64,000 nucleotides of DNA from Luteimonas terricola (lineage in GTDB: Bacteria; Pseudomonadota; Gammaproteobacteria; Xanthomonadales; Xanthomonadaceae): the NCBI RefSeq assembly GCF_004352845.1, contig NZ_SJRX01000009.1, positions 1 through 64,000 on the forward strand, read 5' to 3'. Shown here in pieces: positions 30,341 through 39,493 of the stretch. Made by a program: the position numbers and the translations under genes. The notes under the pieces were generated by a model. It was not told the DNA's origin, searched no databases, and was given only the letters and a program-made list of their open reading frames with translations. Position 1 is the first letter of the stretch, and each line of letters begins with the position of its first letter.

Positions 30341-32083
30341 ATGGTCACGTTCATGCTGCACGCATTCCTCGCGACGTCGCGCCACGCGCTGCTCGTTGCC
30401 GCCCTCCTGGGCCTGGTGGCCTGCGGCACCGGTGCCCGCGTCGCCACGCCGGTGCAGCAGCCCGCCGATATCGCGGAGGCGCGCACTGCGGGCCTTGTCA
30501 GCAGCGCGCATCCGCTCGCCACCGAGGCCGGCCTGGAGGTGCTGCGCCGCGGCGGCAGCGCGATCGACGCCGCGGTCGCGGTGCAGGCAACGCTGGGGCT
30601 GGTCGAGCCGCAGAGTTCGGGCCTGCTGGGCGGGGCGATCGTGCTGCATTACGACGCGAAGTCCGGCCGCGTCGACAGCTACATCGGCCGCGAGCACGCG
30701 CCCGCCGGCGCCGGCCCCGACATGTTCACCGACGCGGACGGGGGCGCGCTGCCACGTGCCGAGGCCATGCTCGGTGGCCGCGCCACCGGCATCCCCGGCG
30801 CGCTGCACGCACTCGAACTCGCGCATGCCGCGCACGGCGCGCTGGACTGGGCCGCCCTGTTCGAACCCGTCGCGCTGCGCGCCGAGCAGGGATTCGCGCT
30901 GAGTCCACGGCTGCACCGCCACATCGCGGGCCGCTTCCCGCAGGCATCCGCGCCCGACGTCGTGGCATTGTTCGCCGGCCCGGACGGCGCGCCGCTGGGC
31001 GTCGGCGACACCTTCCGCAATCCGGCCTATGCCAGCAGCCTGCGCATGATCGCCACGCGCGGCGCCGACGCCCTGCGCACGGGTCCGCTGGCCGACGCCC
31101 TGGCCGCCCGCGTGGCGGACCCGCCCCACGGGGCGCACATGTCCGCGACCGACCTCCGCAACGGCGGCGCTGAACGCACCGACGCGCTCTGCCGGCCGCT
31201 GCGGGCCTGGCTGGTCTGCTCGGCTCCGCCACCGGCCAGCGGCGTCGGCCTGCTGCAGCTGATGCTGCTGCTCGACGGCACCGACATCGCGCAGCGCGGC
31301 CCCGATGATCCACGGGCCTGGCTGCTGCTGGCCGAGGCCAGCCGCCTGATGTACGCCGACCGCGACCACTACGTGGGCGATCCGCGTTTCGCGCAGGTGC
31401 CCGTGGACGGCCTGCTCGAACCGCGCTACATCGCAGGACGCCGCGCGCTGATCGGCGCACGCGCCGCGCCCGAAGCACCCGCACCCGGCCGCCCGCCCGG
31501 GGCGCGCACGCGCGATGCCGATGCCACCGACGAGCCGGCCGGCACCAGCCACTTCGTGGTGGTCGACGCCGCCGGCAACGCCGTGTCGATGACCACCACC
31601 ATCGAATCCTATTTCGGCTCCGGGCGCGTGGTCGGCGGCATGCTGCTGAACAACCAGCTCACCGATTTTTCCTGGGGCCCGGGCGCGGCGGCCGCCAACG
31701 CGATCGCGCCGGGCAAGCGCCCACGCTCGTCGATGTCGCCGGTGATCGTGCTCGACCGCGACGGCGGCTTCGTCGGCGCCATCGGCTCGCCGGGCGGCAA
31801 CGCGATCCCCGCCTACATCGCCAAGGCCCTGGTCGGCTGGCTGTACTGGGACCTGCCGCTGCAGCAGGCGGTCGACCTGCCCAACCTGGTCGCGCGCGGC
31901 GGGCGGTTCAACGGCGAAGCCGACGCCTTTGCGCCTGCGCTGCGTGCCGCGCTGTCCGACCTCGGCGTCGATATCGTCGCGGGCGCCGGCGAGGATTCGG
32001 GCCTGCATGGCGTGGCCCGGGCCGACGGCGTGCTGCAGGGCGCCGCCGATCCGCGGCGCGAGGGCGTGGCCGCACAACCTTAG
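30341..32083 (+). CDS. Gamma-glutamyltransferase 2 family lipoprotein
   Basis: This 580-residue protein has a lipoprotein signal ending LVACG (Cys28), so it is probably membrane-anchored, unlike ggt1. The GGT nucleophile region is GTSHFVVVDAAGNAVSM with the catalytic Thr, and the loops SSMSPVIVL and GSPGGNAIPAYI are present. It is divergent enough from ggt1 to suggest a different substrate. The ATG follows AGGAA. The LysR gene follows 63 bp downstream on the same strand, so the enzyme and regulator may be co-transcribed. Confidence 0.88.
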   Translation: MVTFMLHAFLATSRHALLVAALLGLVACGTGARVATPVQQPADIAEARTAGLVSSAHPLATEAGLEVLRRGGSAIDAAVAVQATLGLVEPQSSGLLGGAIVLHYDAKSGRVDSYIGREHAPAGAGPDMFTDADGGALPRAEAMLGGRATGIPGALHALELAHAAHGALDWAALFEPVALRAEQGFALSPRLHRHIAGRFPQASAPDVVALFAGPDGAPLGVGDTFRNPAYASSLRMIATRGADALRTGPLADALAARVADPPHGAHMSATDLRNGGAERTDALCRPLRAWLVCSAPPPASGVGLLQLMLLLDGTDIAQRGPDDPRAWLLLAEASRLMYADRDHYVGDPRFAQVPVDGLLEPRYIAGRRALIGARAAPEAPAPGRPPGARTRDADATDEPAGTSHFVVVDAAGNAVSMTTTIESYFGSGRVVGGMLLNNQLTDFSWGPGAAAANAIAPGKRPRSSMSPVIVLDRDGGFVGAIGSPGGNAIPAYIAKALVGWLYWDLPLQQAVDLPNLVARGGRFNGEADAFAPALRAALSDLGVDIVAGAGEDSGLHGVARADGVLQGAADPRREGVAAQP

Positions 32084-32146
32084 TCACGCGACACCCGGGC
32101 CGCGGGCGACGATCATGCCCGCTGCCACGCAGGAGTACCGGGCGAC

Positions 32147-33040
32147 ATGCGTTTCCGCCAGATCGAGGTCTTCCACGCCGTCTACACCACCGGCTCCATC
32201 AGCGCCGCCGCGCGCACGCTGCACGTGTCGCAGCCCTCGGTCAGCAAGGTGCTGCAGCACACCCAGCAGCAGTTGGGGCTGGAACTGTTCCGCCTGGTGC
32301 GCGGCCGCCTGGTCGCCACCGACGAGGCGCACGAGCTGTTCGTCGAAGTCTCCGAGGTCTTCAGCCGGCTGACCTCGCTGCAGAAGACGGTCGTCAACCT
32401 GCGCAGCCTGGCCGGCGGCCGCGTCCGGCTGGCGGTGGTGCCCTCGCTCGGGCTGCACATCGCACCGCTGGCGATCGCCCGCTTCCGAGCGCGGCACCCG
32501 GACATCACCTTCGACGTGCAGACGCTGCACCACGACGCGTTGTTCCAGGCGCTGTACGAGCGCAGCTGCGACATCGCCATCGCCTACGACCCGCCGACGC
32601 ACCCGCGGATGAAGCGCCGCGACATCGACACCGGCGAACTGATGCTGCTGTTCCGGACCGCCACCCTGCCCGGCGTCGGCGAGCAGGTGCCCCTGCAGGT
32701 TCTCGACGGGCAGAACCTGGTGGGGCTGACCACGGGCGGCCCGGTCGGCGAGCTGCTCAACCGCGAGCTGCAGCGCGAGGACATCACGGTGAACGAAGTG
32801 GTGTCGAACCAGACCTTCTACATCGCCGCCGAGCTGGCGCGCCACGGCGTGGGCATGGCGGTGGTGGACGAGTTCACCGCACGCGCGGCGGCCGGCCCCG
32901 CCACGTCGCACCGCCCGTTCTCGCCGCCGCTGCGCTTCAAGGTGCAATGCGTGCACCTGGAGGACCGCCCCCCGTCCGAAGCCGCGCGCCGCTTCCTGAC
33001 GGTGTTCGCAAAGACCCTGCGCGACACGCGCGCGGGCTGA
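32147..33040 (+). CDS. LysR family transcriptional regulator
   Basis: This 297-residue protein has an N-terminal winged HTH (about residues 1-60, TGSISAAARTLHVSQPSVSK) and a substrate-binding domain (about 90-290). Its position behind ggt2, and three T-N11-A palindromes before dgcN, the TonB receptor and the ggt pair, suggest that it controls the whole 18-33 kb locus. D-Glu-responsive LysR regulators of dgc genes (DgcR) are described in Pseudoalteromonas; equivalence here is inference. The ligand could be D-glutamate or a gamma-glutamyl compound. Confidence 0.9.
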   Translation: MRFRQIEVFHAVYTTGSISAAARTLHVSQPSVSKVLQHTQQQLGLELFRLVRGRLVATDEAHELFVEVSEVFSRLTSLQKTVVNLRSLAGGRVRLAVVPSLGLHIAPLAIARFRARHPDITFDVQTLHHDALFQALYERSCDIAIAYDPPTHPRMKRRDIDTGELMLLFRTATLPGVGEQVPLQVLDGQNLVGLTTGGPVGELLNRELQREDITVNEVVSNQTFYIAAELARHGVGMAVVDEFTARAAAGPATSHRPFSPPLRFKVQCVHLEDRPPSEAARRFLTVFAKTLRDTRAG

Positions 33041-33082
33041 ACGGGACGGTGCACCGACCGCGTGAGGGAGTGCGTTCCGGAC

Positions 33083-34186
33083 TCAGCGCTTGCCGTGCCT
33101 GTCATCCGGCCGCTTGTGCGCAGCGCGCGACGCCGGCTTCGCGCCCTGCTTGTCGGCGAGGCGGGAAGCGAGCCGGTCCGCGGCGGCGGCGACCTCGCCG
33201 CCCAGCTTCATGTAGTTGAGGAAGCGGCCCTCGTCGAGCTCGCCACGCGCGATCGCGGCGCGCACCGCGCAGCCGGGCTCGCGGCCGTGCGCGCAGTCGC
33301 GGAACCTGCACTGCGCCGCCAGGACCTCGACGTCGCCGAAGCCGCCGTCTGCGAGCTCCTCCTCGCCGGTGGGCTTGAGTTCGCGCATCCCCGGCGTGTC
33401 GATCAGGCAGGCACCGGACGGCAGCGGGATCAGCGCGCGATGGGTGGTGGTGTGGCGGCCGCGGGCGTCGTGCTCGCGCACCGCGGCGGTCTTCATCCTG
33501 TCGATGCCGAGCAGGGTGTTGGTCAGCGTGGACTTGCCGGCGCCGGAGCTGCCGACCAGCACGACCGTGTCGCCGGGATGCAGCCATGGCGCCAGCGCCT
33601 CGACCGCCGCGGCGTCCTTCGCGTTCACCGCCACCGCCGGCACCCCCAGCGCTTCGATGCCGGCCAGCGCGGCGTGCGCGGCGGCCGCGTCGGCACCGGG
33701 CAGGTCGGCCTTGGTCAGCACCACCACCGGCTGCGCGCCGCTGCCCTGCACCAGCAACAGGTAGCGCTCGATGCGGCGCAGGTTGAAATCACCGTCCAGC
33801 CCGCAGACCACGAAGGCCACGTCCACGTTGGCCGCGATCAGCTGCTGCCGGTAGTGCTCGCCGGCGGCACCGCGCTTGATCGCGCTGCGACGCGGCAGCA
33901 GGGCGACGATGCGCCTGCCGTCCTCGACCAGCACCCAGTCGCCGACCGCGGGCCGGTCCTCCGGCGCCACCGTACCCTTGCGATAGCCGGTCGGGCGCTG
34001 CCATTCGGGCAGCGACTCCACCGCGACGCCCTCGCCCGGGCCCGTGGCCACCACGTAGCCGGAGCGGTGCTGCTCGACCACGCGCGCAGGGTGCGCATCA
34101 GGATGCGCGGCCATCGCATCCCGCCAGCGCGGATCGATGTCGGCCCGCCAGCCGATCGCCTGCAGGTCGGCGGGCGGGGAGTTCAA
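33083..34186 (-). CDS. rsgA: Ribosome small subunit-dependent GTPase RsgA
   Basis: This 367-residue protein is a circularly permuted GTPase: an N-terminal OB-like domain, the G4 motif VLTKADLPG before G1 GSSGAGKSTLTN, then G3-like DTPGMRE. The C-terminal zinc domain has CRFRDCAHGREPGC. RsgA checks maturation of the 30S decoding centre and releases RbfA. The N-terminus carries a short extension (MNSPPADLQAIGW) common in xanthomonads. It stands alone, divergent from the M14 peptidase. Confidence 0.95.
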   Translation of the reverse strand: MNSPPADLQAIGWRADIDPRWRDAMAAHPDAHPARVVEQHRSGYVVATGPGEGVAVESLPEWQRPTGYRKGTVAPEDRPAVGDWVLVEDGRRIVALLPRRSAIKRGAAGEHYRQQLIAANVDVAFVVCGLDGDFNLRRIERYLLLVQGSGAQPVVVLTKADLPGADAAAAHAALAGIEALGVPAVAVNAKDAAAVEALAPWLHPGDTVVLVGSSGAGKSTLTNTLLGIDRMKTAAVREHDARGRHTTTHRALIPLPSGACLIDTPGMRELKPTGEEELADGGFGDVEVLAAQCRFRDCAHGREPGCAVRAAIARGELDEGRFLNYMKLGGEVAAAADRLASRLADKQGAKPASRAAHKRPDDRHGKR

Positions 34187-34303
34187 GCGTGGGCGCGACG
34201 GGGATCCATGGCCGCGATTCTAACCGCCGGCCGGCGGCATCGGCTTGGCAGGGTGCGGCCCGCCTGCGACCATCCGACCGCTCTGCGACTGCACGGATTC
34301 CGG

Positions 34304-35632
34304 ATGAACCACTCCATCGACCAGGGCCCGCACCGCCGCGGCCGTTCCGCCGCGTGCGCCTCCCGCTGGCTGCCGGTGGCGGTGACGCTGTTCCTGGCCG
34401 CCTGTGCGTCAACGCAGGTGCTGGATCCGGTGGCGACGGCGGCGGCCCCACCTGCTGTCGCAACTGCGCCCACGGAGGTGTCGCGCGTGGCGCCCCAGGT
34501 CCGGAAGACCTGGCGCTTCGACGGGGACGGCCTCCGCTTCGACAACCTGCTGCCGGCGGCGCGCCTGTCCGGCGTCGAGCGCCTGGGCGACGGCAGCTAC
34601 CGCGTCGACATCGCGCCGGAAACCCACCCCGTCAACCCCAGCGCCTGGTACGGCTTCCGCGTCCACGCCGAGGCGCCGCGCGCGCTGGAGCTGCGGTTCG
34701 CCTATCCGCACAACCACCGCCACCGCTACGTGCCCAAGCTCGGCACCGGGGGCGGCGAGTGGCGCGAGGCGGGCCCCGGCGAGTTCCAGGTCGACGCCGA
34801 AGGACGCGCCCGCCTGTGGCTGCAGCTGGACGCGGGCGAACTGCGCGTGTTCGCGCAGCCGCCGCTGCTGCCCGGGGATGTCGAAGCCTGGTCGGCGCGC
34901 GTCGTTGCGGGGATGGGGGTCGAGCCGCGCACCTTCGGCACCTCGGTCCAGGGCCGGCCGCTGCGGGCGTTCGAGTTCGGCGCCGGCGCGGACGCGCCGC
35001 TGCTGCTGGTGCTCGGAGGCCAGCATCCGCCCGAGAACACCGGCACCCAGGCGCTGATGGGCTTCGTCGAGGCGCTGGCCGCCGACACGCCGCAGGCGCG
35101 CGCGTTCCGCGACCGGGTGCGCGTGCTGGTGGTGCCGCTGCTGAACCCGGACGGCGTGGTCGAAGGCCACTGGCGCGGCAACGCCAACGGCGTCGACATC
35201 AACCGCGACTGGGGGCCGTTCGCGCAGCCGGAGACGCGCGCCCTGCGCGACCTGCTGGCCGCACGCGGCTTCGGCGCCGGGCGCGTGGCCTTCGCCATCG
35301 ACTTCCACTCCACCTTCCGCGACGTGTTCTACACGGTGACCGAAGATCCCTCGCACGTGCCGGGCGGCGTGCTGCACGCGTGGATGGCGGCGATGCAGGC
35401 CGGCTTCGACATCGAGGAGAAGCCTTCCGCCGCCCGCACCGCGGTGTTCAAGAACTGGGCGTTCTGCCGCCTCGGCGCGCCGGCGGTGACCTACGAGGTG
35501 GGCGATGCCACGCCCGCCGCGGCGCTGGACGAGGTCGCCCGCCACGCGGCGCGGAGCCTGATGGCCGTGCTGCTGGAGCCGCCGCGGCCCATGGCCGCCC
35601 CGGCATGCCCGCAGTTCGGGGAATTCCGCTAG
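34304..35632 (+). CDS. M14 family zinc carboxypeptidase lipoprotein
   Basis: This 442-residue protein has a lipoprotein signal (LFLAACAST, Cys34). An N-terminal beta-rich domain (FDNLLPAARLSGVERLGDG) precedes an M14 peptidase domain. Zinc ligands are His and Glu in GGQHPPEN and His in DFHSTF. NPDGVVEGHWRGN and DINRDW are substrate-site residues, and the catalytic Glu is in TYEVGD. The domain order resembles the cytosolic-carboxypeptidase-like (M14B/D) branch. The substrate is unknown; a cell-wall or dietary peptide is plausible. Confidence 0.88.
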   Translation: MNHSIDQGPHRRGRSAACASRWLPVAVTLFLAACASTQVLDPVATAAAPPAVATAPTEVSRVAPQVRKTWRFDGDGLRFDNLLPAARLSGVERLGDGSYRVDIAPETHPVNPSAWYGFRVHAEAPRALELRFAYPHNHRHRYVPKLGTGGGEWREAGPGEFQVDAEGRARLWLQLDAGELRVFAQPPLLPGDVEAWSARVVAGMGVEPRTFGTSVQGRPLRAFEFGAGADAPLLLVLGGQHPPENTGTQALMGFVEALAADTPQARAFRDRVRVLVVPLLNPDGVVEGHWRGNANGVDINRDWGPFAQPETRALRDLLAARGFGAGRVAFAIDFHSTFRDVFYTVTEDPSHVPGGVLHAWMAAMQAGFDIEEKPSAARTAVFKNWAFCRLGAPAVTYEVGDATPAAALDEVARHAARSLMAVLLEPPRPMAAPACPQFGEFR

Positions 35633-35664
35633 TCTCTGGCCTTCGCCCACGCCGATCCGCCCGC

Positions 35665-36936
35665 ATGTCCAAGCCCCCCGTCGCCACCCGGCAGCGCCTG
35701 TCCGAGGTGCGCTACGAGATCCGCGGCGAACTCGCGCGACGCGCCCGCGAACTCGAAGCCGCGGGGCATGCGCTGATCAAGCTCAACATCGGCAACCCGG
35801 GCGCCTTCGGCTTCCGCGCGCCGGAGCACATGCAGCGCGCGATCGCCGACCACATCCACGACACCGACCCCTACGCGCACCAGCAGGGCCTGCCGGCCGC
35901 GCGCGGGGCGGTGGCCGCGCACCACGCCGCGCGCGGCACGCCGGGCGTGTCCGCCGACGACGTCTTCATCGGCAACGGCGTCAGCGAACTGATCGACATC
36001 TCGCTGCGCGCCCTGCTCAACCCCGGCGACGAAGTGCTGCTGCCCTCGCCCGACTATCCGCTGTGGTCGGCGTCCACCATCCTCAACGACGGCCGGCCGG
36101 TGTACTACCGCTGCCACGCGACCGACGGCTTCCTGCCCGATCCCGACGAGATCGAGGCACTGGTGTCGCCGCGCACGCGCGCGATCGTGCTGATCAATCC
36201 CAACAACCCCACCGGCGCCAGCTATCCGCGCGCGCTGCTGGAGCGCATCGTCGCGATCGCCGCGCGCCACGGCCTGCTGCTGATGGCCGACGAGATCTAC
36301 GACGGCATCACCTACGACGAGGCGCGCTTCGAGCCGCTGGCGCCGCTGGCCGGCGACGGGCCCTGCCTGTCCTTCGGCGGCCTGAGCAAGGTGCACCGGG
36401 CCTGCGGCTGGCGCATCGGCTGGGCGGTGCTGTCGGGCAGCGCCGACGCGACGCGCGACTACCGCCACGCCATCGACCTGCTGGGCGCGCTGCGCCTGTG
36501 CGCCAACGTGCCGGGGCAGTTCGCGGTGCCGGCGGCGCTGTCGGGGCTGGACACCATCGGCCCGCTGGTCGCGCCGGGTGGACGCCTGCACGAGGCGCGG
36601 CGCGTGGTTGCCGAGGCCTGCGCCGCCAGCCCGCACCTGCGGCTGCAGGTGCCCGACGGCGCGCTGTACGCCTTCCCCGGCGTCGTCGGCGACGCGGCCC
36701 GCGGCTTCGACGACCATGCCTTCGCGCTGGAGCTGATGGAGCAGGAGCACGTGCTGGTGGTGCCGGGTTCGAGCTTCAACGTGCCCTACCGCAACCACTT
36801 CCGGGTCACCCTGCTGCCGGAGCCGGAGCAGCTGCGCGAAGTGTTCCGGCGCATCGATCGCGTGCTGGATCGACGCGCGGCGGCGGCTCGCCACCCCGCG
36901 CCGCAGACGGCGACGCCGGCGTCCGCGCCGGTCTGA
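35665..36936 (+). CDS. PLP-dependent aminotransferase (AlaA/AspC-like, class I)
   Basis: This 423-residue fold-type I aminotransferase has NPNNPTGASYP, the Asp/Tyr pair MADEIYDGITYD, the PLP Lys in GGLSKVHRACGWRIGW and the C-terminal Arg in NHFRVTLLPE. It most resembles AlaA-type alanine transaminases; the Val-His after the Lys differs from the usual Thr-Tyr. It lies 32 bp downstream of the M14 gene and 4 bp before the SGNH hydrolase, so it may be in one transcript with them. Confidence 0.88.
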   Translation: MSKPPVATRQRLSEVRYEIRGELARRARELEAAGHALIKLNIGNPGAFGFRAPEHMQRAIADHIHDTDPYAHQQGLPAARGAVAAHHAARGTPGVSADDVFIGNGVSELIDISLRALLNPGDEVLLPSPDYPLWSASTILNDGRPVYYRCHATDGFLPDPDEIEALVSPRTRAIVLINPNNPTGASYPRALLERIVAIAARHGLLLMADEIYDGITYDEARFEPLAPLAGDGPCLSFGGLSKVHRACGWRIGWAVLSGSADATRDYRHAIDLLGALRLCANVPGQFAVPAALSGLDTIGPLVAPGGRLHEARRVVAEACAASPHLRLQVPDGALYAFPGVVGDAARGFDDHAFALELMEQEHVLVVPGSSFNVPYRNHFRVTLLPEPEQLREVFRRIDRVLDRRAAAARHPAPQTATPASAPV

Positions 36937-36940
36937 ACGC

Positions 36941-37567
36941 ATGGGCCTGCGCTATCTCGCCCTGGGCGATTCCTACACCATCGGCGAAGCCGTCGCGGTC
37001 GAAGGCCGCTGGCCACACCGGCTGGCACAAGCCCTGCGCGCCGAAGGCATCGCACTCGATGATCCGCAGACGATCGCCACCACCGGCTGGAGCACCGACG
37101 AGCTCGACGCCGCGATCGATGCCGCCAACCCGCAGGGCCGCTTCGACTTCGCCAGCCTGCTGATCGGCGTCAACAACCAGTACCGCGGACGCAGCGCCGC
37201 GGAGTACGCGGGCGAATTCGCCGCCCTGCTCGAACGTGCCATCGGCTTCGCCGGCGGCCGCGCGGACCGCGTGCTGGTGCTGTCGATCCCCGACTGGAGC
37301 GTGACCCCGTTCGCCGCCGCCTCCGGACGCGACCTGGACGCGATCGCGCGCGAACTCGATGCATACAACGCCACCGCGCGCGAAGCCTGCAGCGCCCGCG
37401 GCGTCGCCTTCGTCGACATCACAGCCGTGAGCCGCGCGCGCGGCGCCGAGCCCGCCATGCTCGCCGAAGACGGCCTGCACCCCTCCGCCACCATGTACGC
37501 CGAGTGGACGCGCCTGGCCCTGCCGGTCGCGCGCCGCCTGCTGCAACCGCCCCGGACGACGCCATGA
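36941..37567 (+). CDS. SGNH/GDSL-type esterase
   Basis: This 208-residue cytosolic hydrolase has block I LALGDSYTIGE, block III LIGVNNQYRG and block V EDGLHPSATMY. The catalytic Ser, Asn, Asp and His are all present. No signal peptide is seen. The substrate is unknown. It starts 4 bp after the aminotransferase and overlaps the next methyltransferase by 4 nt. Confidence 0.87.
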   Translation: MGLRYLALGDSYTIGEAVAVEGRWPHRLAQALRAEGIALDDPQTIATTGWSTDELDAAIDAANPQGRFDFASLLIGVNNQYRGRSAAEYAGEFAALLERAIGFAGGRADRVLVLSIPDWSVTPFAAASGRDLDAIARELDAYNATAREACSARGVAFVDITAVSRARGAEPAMLAEDGLHPSATMYAEWTRLALPVARRLLQPPRTTP

Positions 37568-38265
37568 CCATCCGCTCCGCCGACGCTCCCTTTCCCCCGG
37601 GCGACGCGCGCGCGATCGCGCGGGCGTTCCTGCCCCGGCGCTTCTACGGCAACCGCTACGACTACTACTACACGCTGTCGAAGCTGCGCACCGACCCGCT
37701 GTATCCCGGCGTGCTCGAGGCGCTGCGCGGCACCACCGCACCGGTGCTCGACCTCGGCTGCGGGCTCGGCCTGCTGCTGCACGCGCTGCGCCGGGACGGA
37801 CAGGCCATGCCCTGGCACGGCGTGGACATCGACGCCGACAAGATCCGCCGCGGCCGCGAGATCGCCGCGCGCAGCGGCCATGCCGACGGCGCGTGCTTCG
37901 ACGTCGTCGACCTCGCCGCCGGCTGGCCGCCGCACGCCGGCAGCGTGGCGATCCTCGACGTATTGCAATACCTCGACGCGCAGGCGCAGGCCGCGCTGCT
38001 CGCCGATACCGCGGCCATGCTCACCCCGGGCTCCCGCCTGGTGATCCGCAGCGGACTGGGCGACGACTCGCGCCGCGGCCGCACCACGCGCATCACCGAC
38101 CGGCTGGCGCACCTGGCGGGCTGGATGCAGGAAGTGCCGAAGCGCTACCCGACGCGCGCAGAGCTGGAATCCACGCTCGGCGAGGCGGGGCTGGCGGTGG
38201 AATTCCGGCCGCTGTACGGGAACACGCCGTTCAACAACTGGCTGGTCGTGGGGCGCCGGGATTGA
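37564..38265 (+). CDS. Class I SAM-dependent methyltransferase
   Basis: This 233-residue protein has the SAM-binding motif VLDLGCGLGLLL, an acidic residue after beta-2 (GVDIDADK) and the motif ILDVLQYLD. The C-terminal part (TPFNNWLVVGRR) is typical of small-molecule or lipid-linked methyltransferases. The substrate cannot be assigned. It overlaps the SGNH hydrolase by 4 nt, so the two probably act together. Confidence 0.88.
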   Translation: MTIRSADAPFPPGDARAIARAFLPRRFYGNRYDYYYTLSKLRTDPLYPGVLEALRGTTAPVLDLGCGLGLLLHALRRDGQAMPWHGVDIDADKIRRGREIAARSGHADGACFDVVDLAAGWPPHAGSVAILDVLQYLDAQAQAALLADTAAMLTPGSRLVIRSGLGDDSRRGRTTRITDRLAHLAGWMQEVPKRYPTRAELESTLGEAGLAVEFRPLYGNTPFNNWLVVGRRD

Positions 38266-38295
38266 CTGCGGTTTCGCTTTGATCGGGGGAAAGCA

Positions 38296-38530
38296 TTTTT
38301 TGCCACGGATCTACGCGGAGGGGCGCGGATCTACACGGATAAGGCGGGAAGGGCAGAAAAAGCGAAAAGCTTCTTTGGCCACGGATTTGCGCGGATTACG
38401 CGGATCAGTGCGAGGCCAGCGCCAATACCGCGCCCTGTCGCAGCTTTTTTTTCAAATGGGATCTCGACAACAATCTTGCCTCGGCCAGATCCGCGTAATC
38501 CGCGCAAATCCGTGGCCAAAAAAGGCTCTT
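38296..38530. repeat. CGGAT intergenic repeat R2, copy b (inverted pair)
   Basis: Units reading TGCCACGGAT...ACGCGGAT on the left are mirrored by ATCCGCGTAATCC...AAATCCGTGGC on the right, giving a long imperfect inverted repeat with a unique centre. It fills the 300-bp convergent gap between the methyltransferase and the polysaccharide deacetylase; I see no gene there. Confidence 0.85.
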
Positions 38531-38565
38531 CTCCCATCAATCAGATTCGTGGCCAGGCGCCGCGT

Positions 38566-39345
38566 TCAATCTGTCGGGATCACTGCCCGGTAGCCGGCAC
38601 GCTTCAGCTCGGCAAGCACCGCGGCCACGATCTCCGCGCTGCGCCCGTGCGGTGCGCCCTCGTGCAGCAGGACGATGGCGCCCGGCTCCAGGTCGCGGGC
38701 GATGCGCGCAGCGACGCGCGCGGGATCGGCTTCGACGGCATCGTAGCCGCGCGCGCTCCAGGCCAGGCGCGACAGGCCGGCGTCGTGCAGGGGGGCGTGG
38801 ACGAAGGGGTTGGCGTGGCCGACGACGGCACGGAACCAGCGCGGCGCGGTGCCGGTGATGTTGGCCAGCGTGTGCTGGCAGTCGAGGATCTCACGCCGCA
38901 TCGCGCGCGGCCCCAGCGCCCAGAAGCGGGCCTGCGGGTGGGTGTGGCTGTGGTTGCCGATGCCGTGGCCGCGCGCGGCGATCTCGCGCACGAGCTCCGG
39001 CCGCGCTTCCGCGCGCGCGCCGACCAGGAAGAAGGTGGCGCCGGCGCCGTGGGCATCGAGCAGGTCGAGGATCACGCGGGTGTCGTCGGAGGGGCCGTCG
39101 TCGATGGTCAGCCAGACCTCGGGACGCGTGGCGACGAAGCGCCGGATGACGGGCCCGAACAGGCGCGAACCCGGGTGCAGCGTGCCCCAGACGAAGCCCA
39201 GATGCACCGCGACCAGCAGCCCCAGGCCCCAGTGCCAGCCCAGCCACCACCAGGCCAGGGCAACGCCGGCGTGCAGCAGCAGCGCGGCCCAGGCCCAGGC
39301 GTGGGGGCGGCGCGGAGTGATGTGGATTGCGGTGTCGGTGGGCAT
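38566..39345 (-). CDS. Polysaccharide deacetylase (CE4/NodB family)
   Basis: This 259-residue protein has two N-terminal membrane segments (about residues 15-53), then a NodB domain with TIDDGPSDDT (catalytic and metal Asp), the metal motif HSHTH, the arginine motif WFRAVVG and the C-terminal LLHEGAPHG. Such enzymes remove N-acetyl groups from cell-surface or peptidoglycan sugars. Its product probably faces the periplasm. The gene is isolated and convergent to the methyltransferase. Confidence 0.88.
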   Translation of the reverse strand: MPTDTAIHITPRRPHAWAWAALLLHAGVALAWWWLGWHWGLGLLVAVHLGFVWGTLHPGSRLFGPVIRRFVATRPEVWLTIDDGPSDDTRVILDLLDAHGAGATFFLVGARAEARPELVREIAARGHGIGNHSHTHPQARFWALGPRAMRREILDCQHTLANITGTAPRWFRAVVGHANPFVHAPLHDAGLSRLAWSARGYDAVEADPARVAARIARDLEPGAIVLLHEGAPHGRSAEIVAAVLAELKRAGYRAVIPTD

Positions 39346-39493
39346 CAGGGGAACGGTGGCATCGGGGTCGCCGCCGGGGCGGCTCCCGGGGATTGTCGAG
39401 TGGAAAGGCGCCCTGGATGATGCCAGTCAAGGCGAGATCCAGGCACGGGGAGTACCCTGTCGCGTCCCCACACTACACACCGCGGTGCCCGCC

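Noticed and set aside
34189-36936. A 915-codon plus-strand frame joining the M14 peptidase region and the aminotransferase
   Set aside because: Only its last 423 codons are real (aminotransferase). The first part is the wrong frame of the M14 gene, so there is no fusion.
38296-38530. CGGAT repeat blocks as a CRISPR array
   Set aside because: The units are inverted as well as direct, spacing is irregular and spacers are themselves repeat-like; no cas genes are present.
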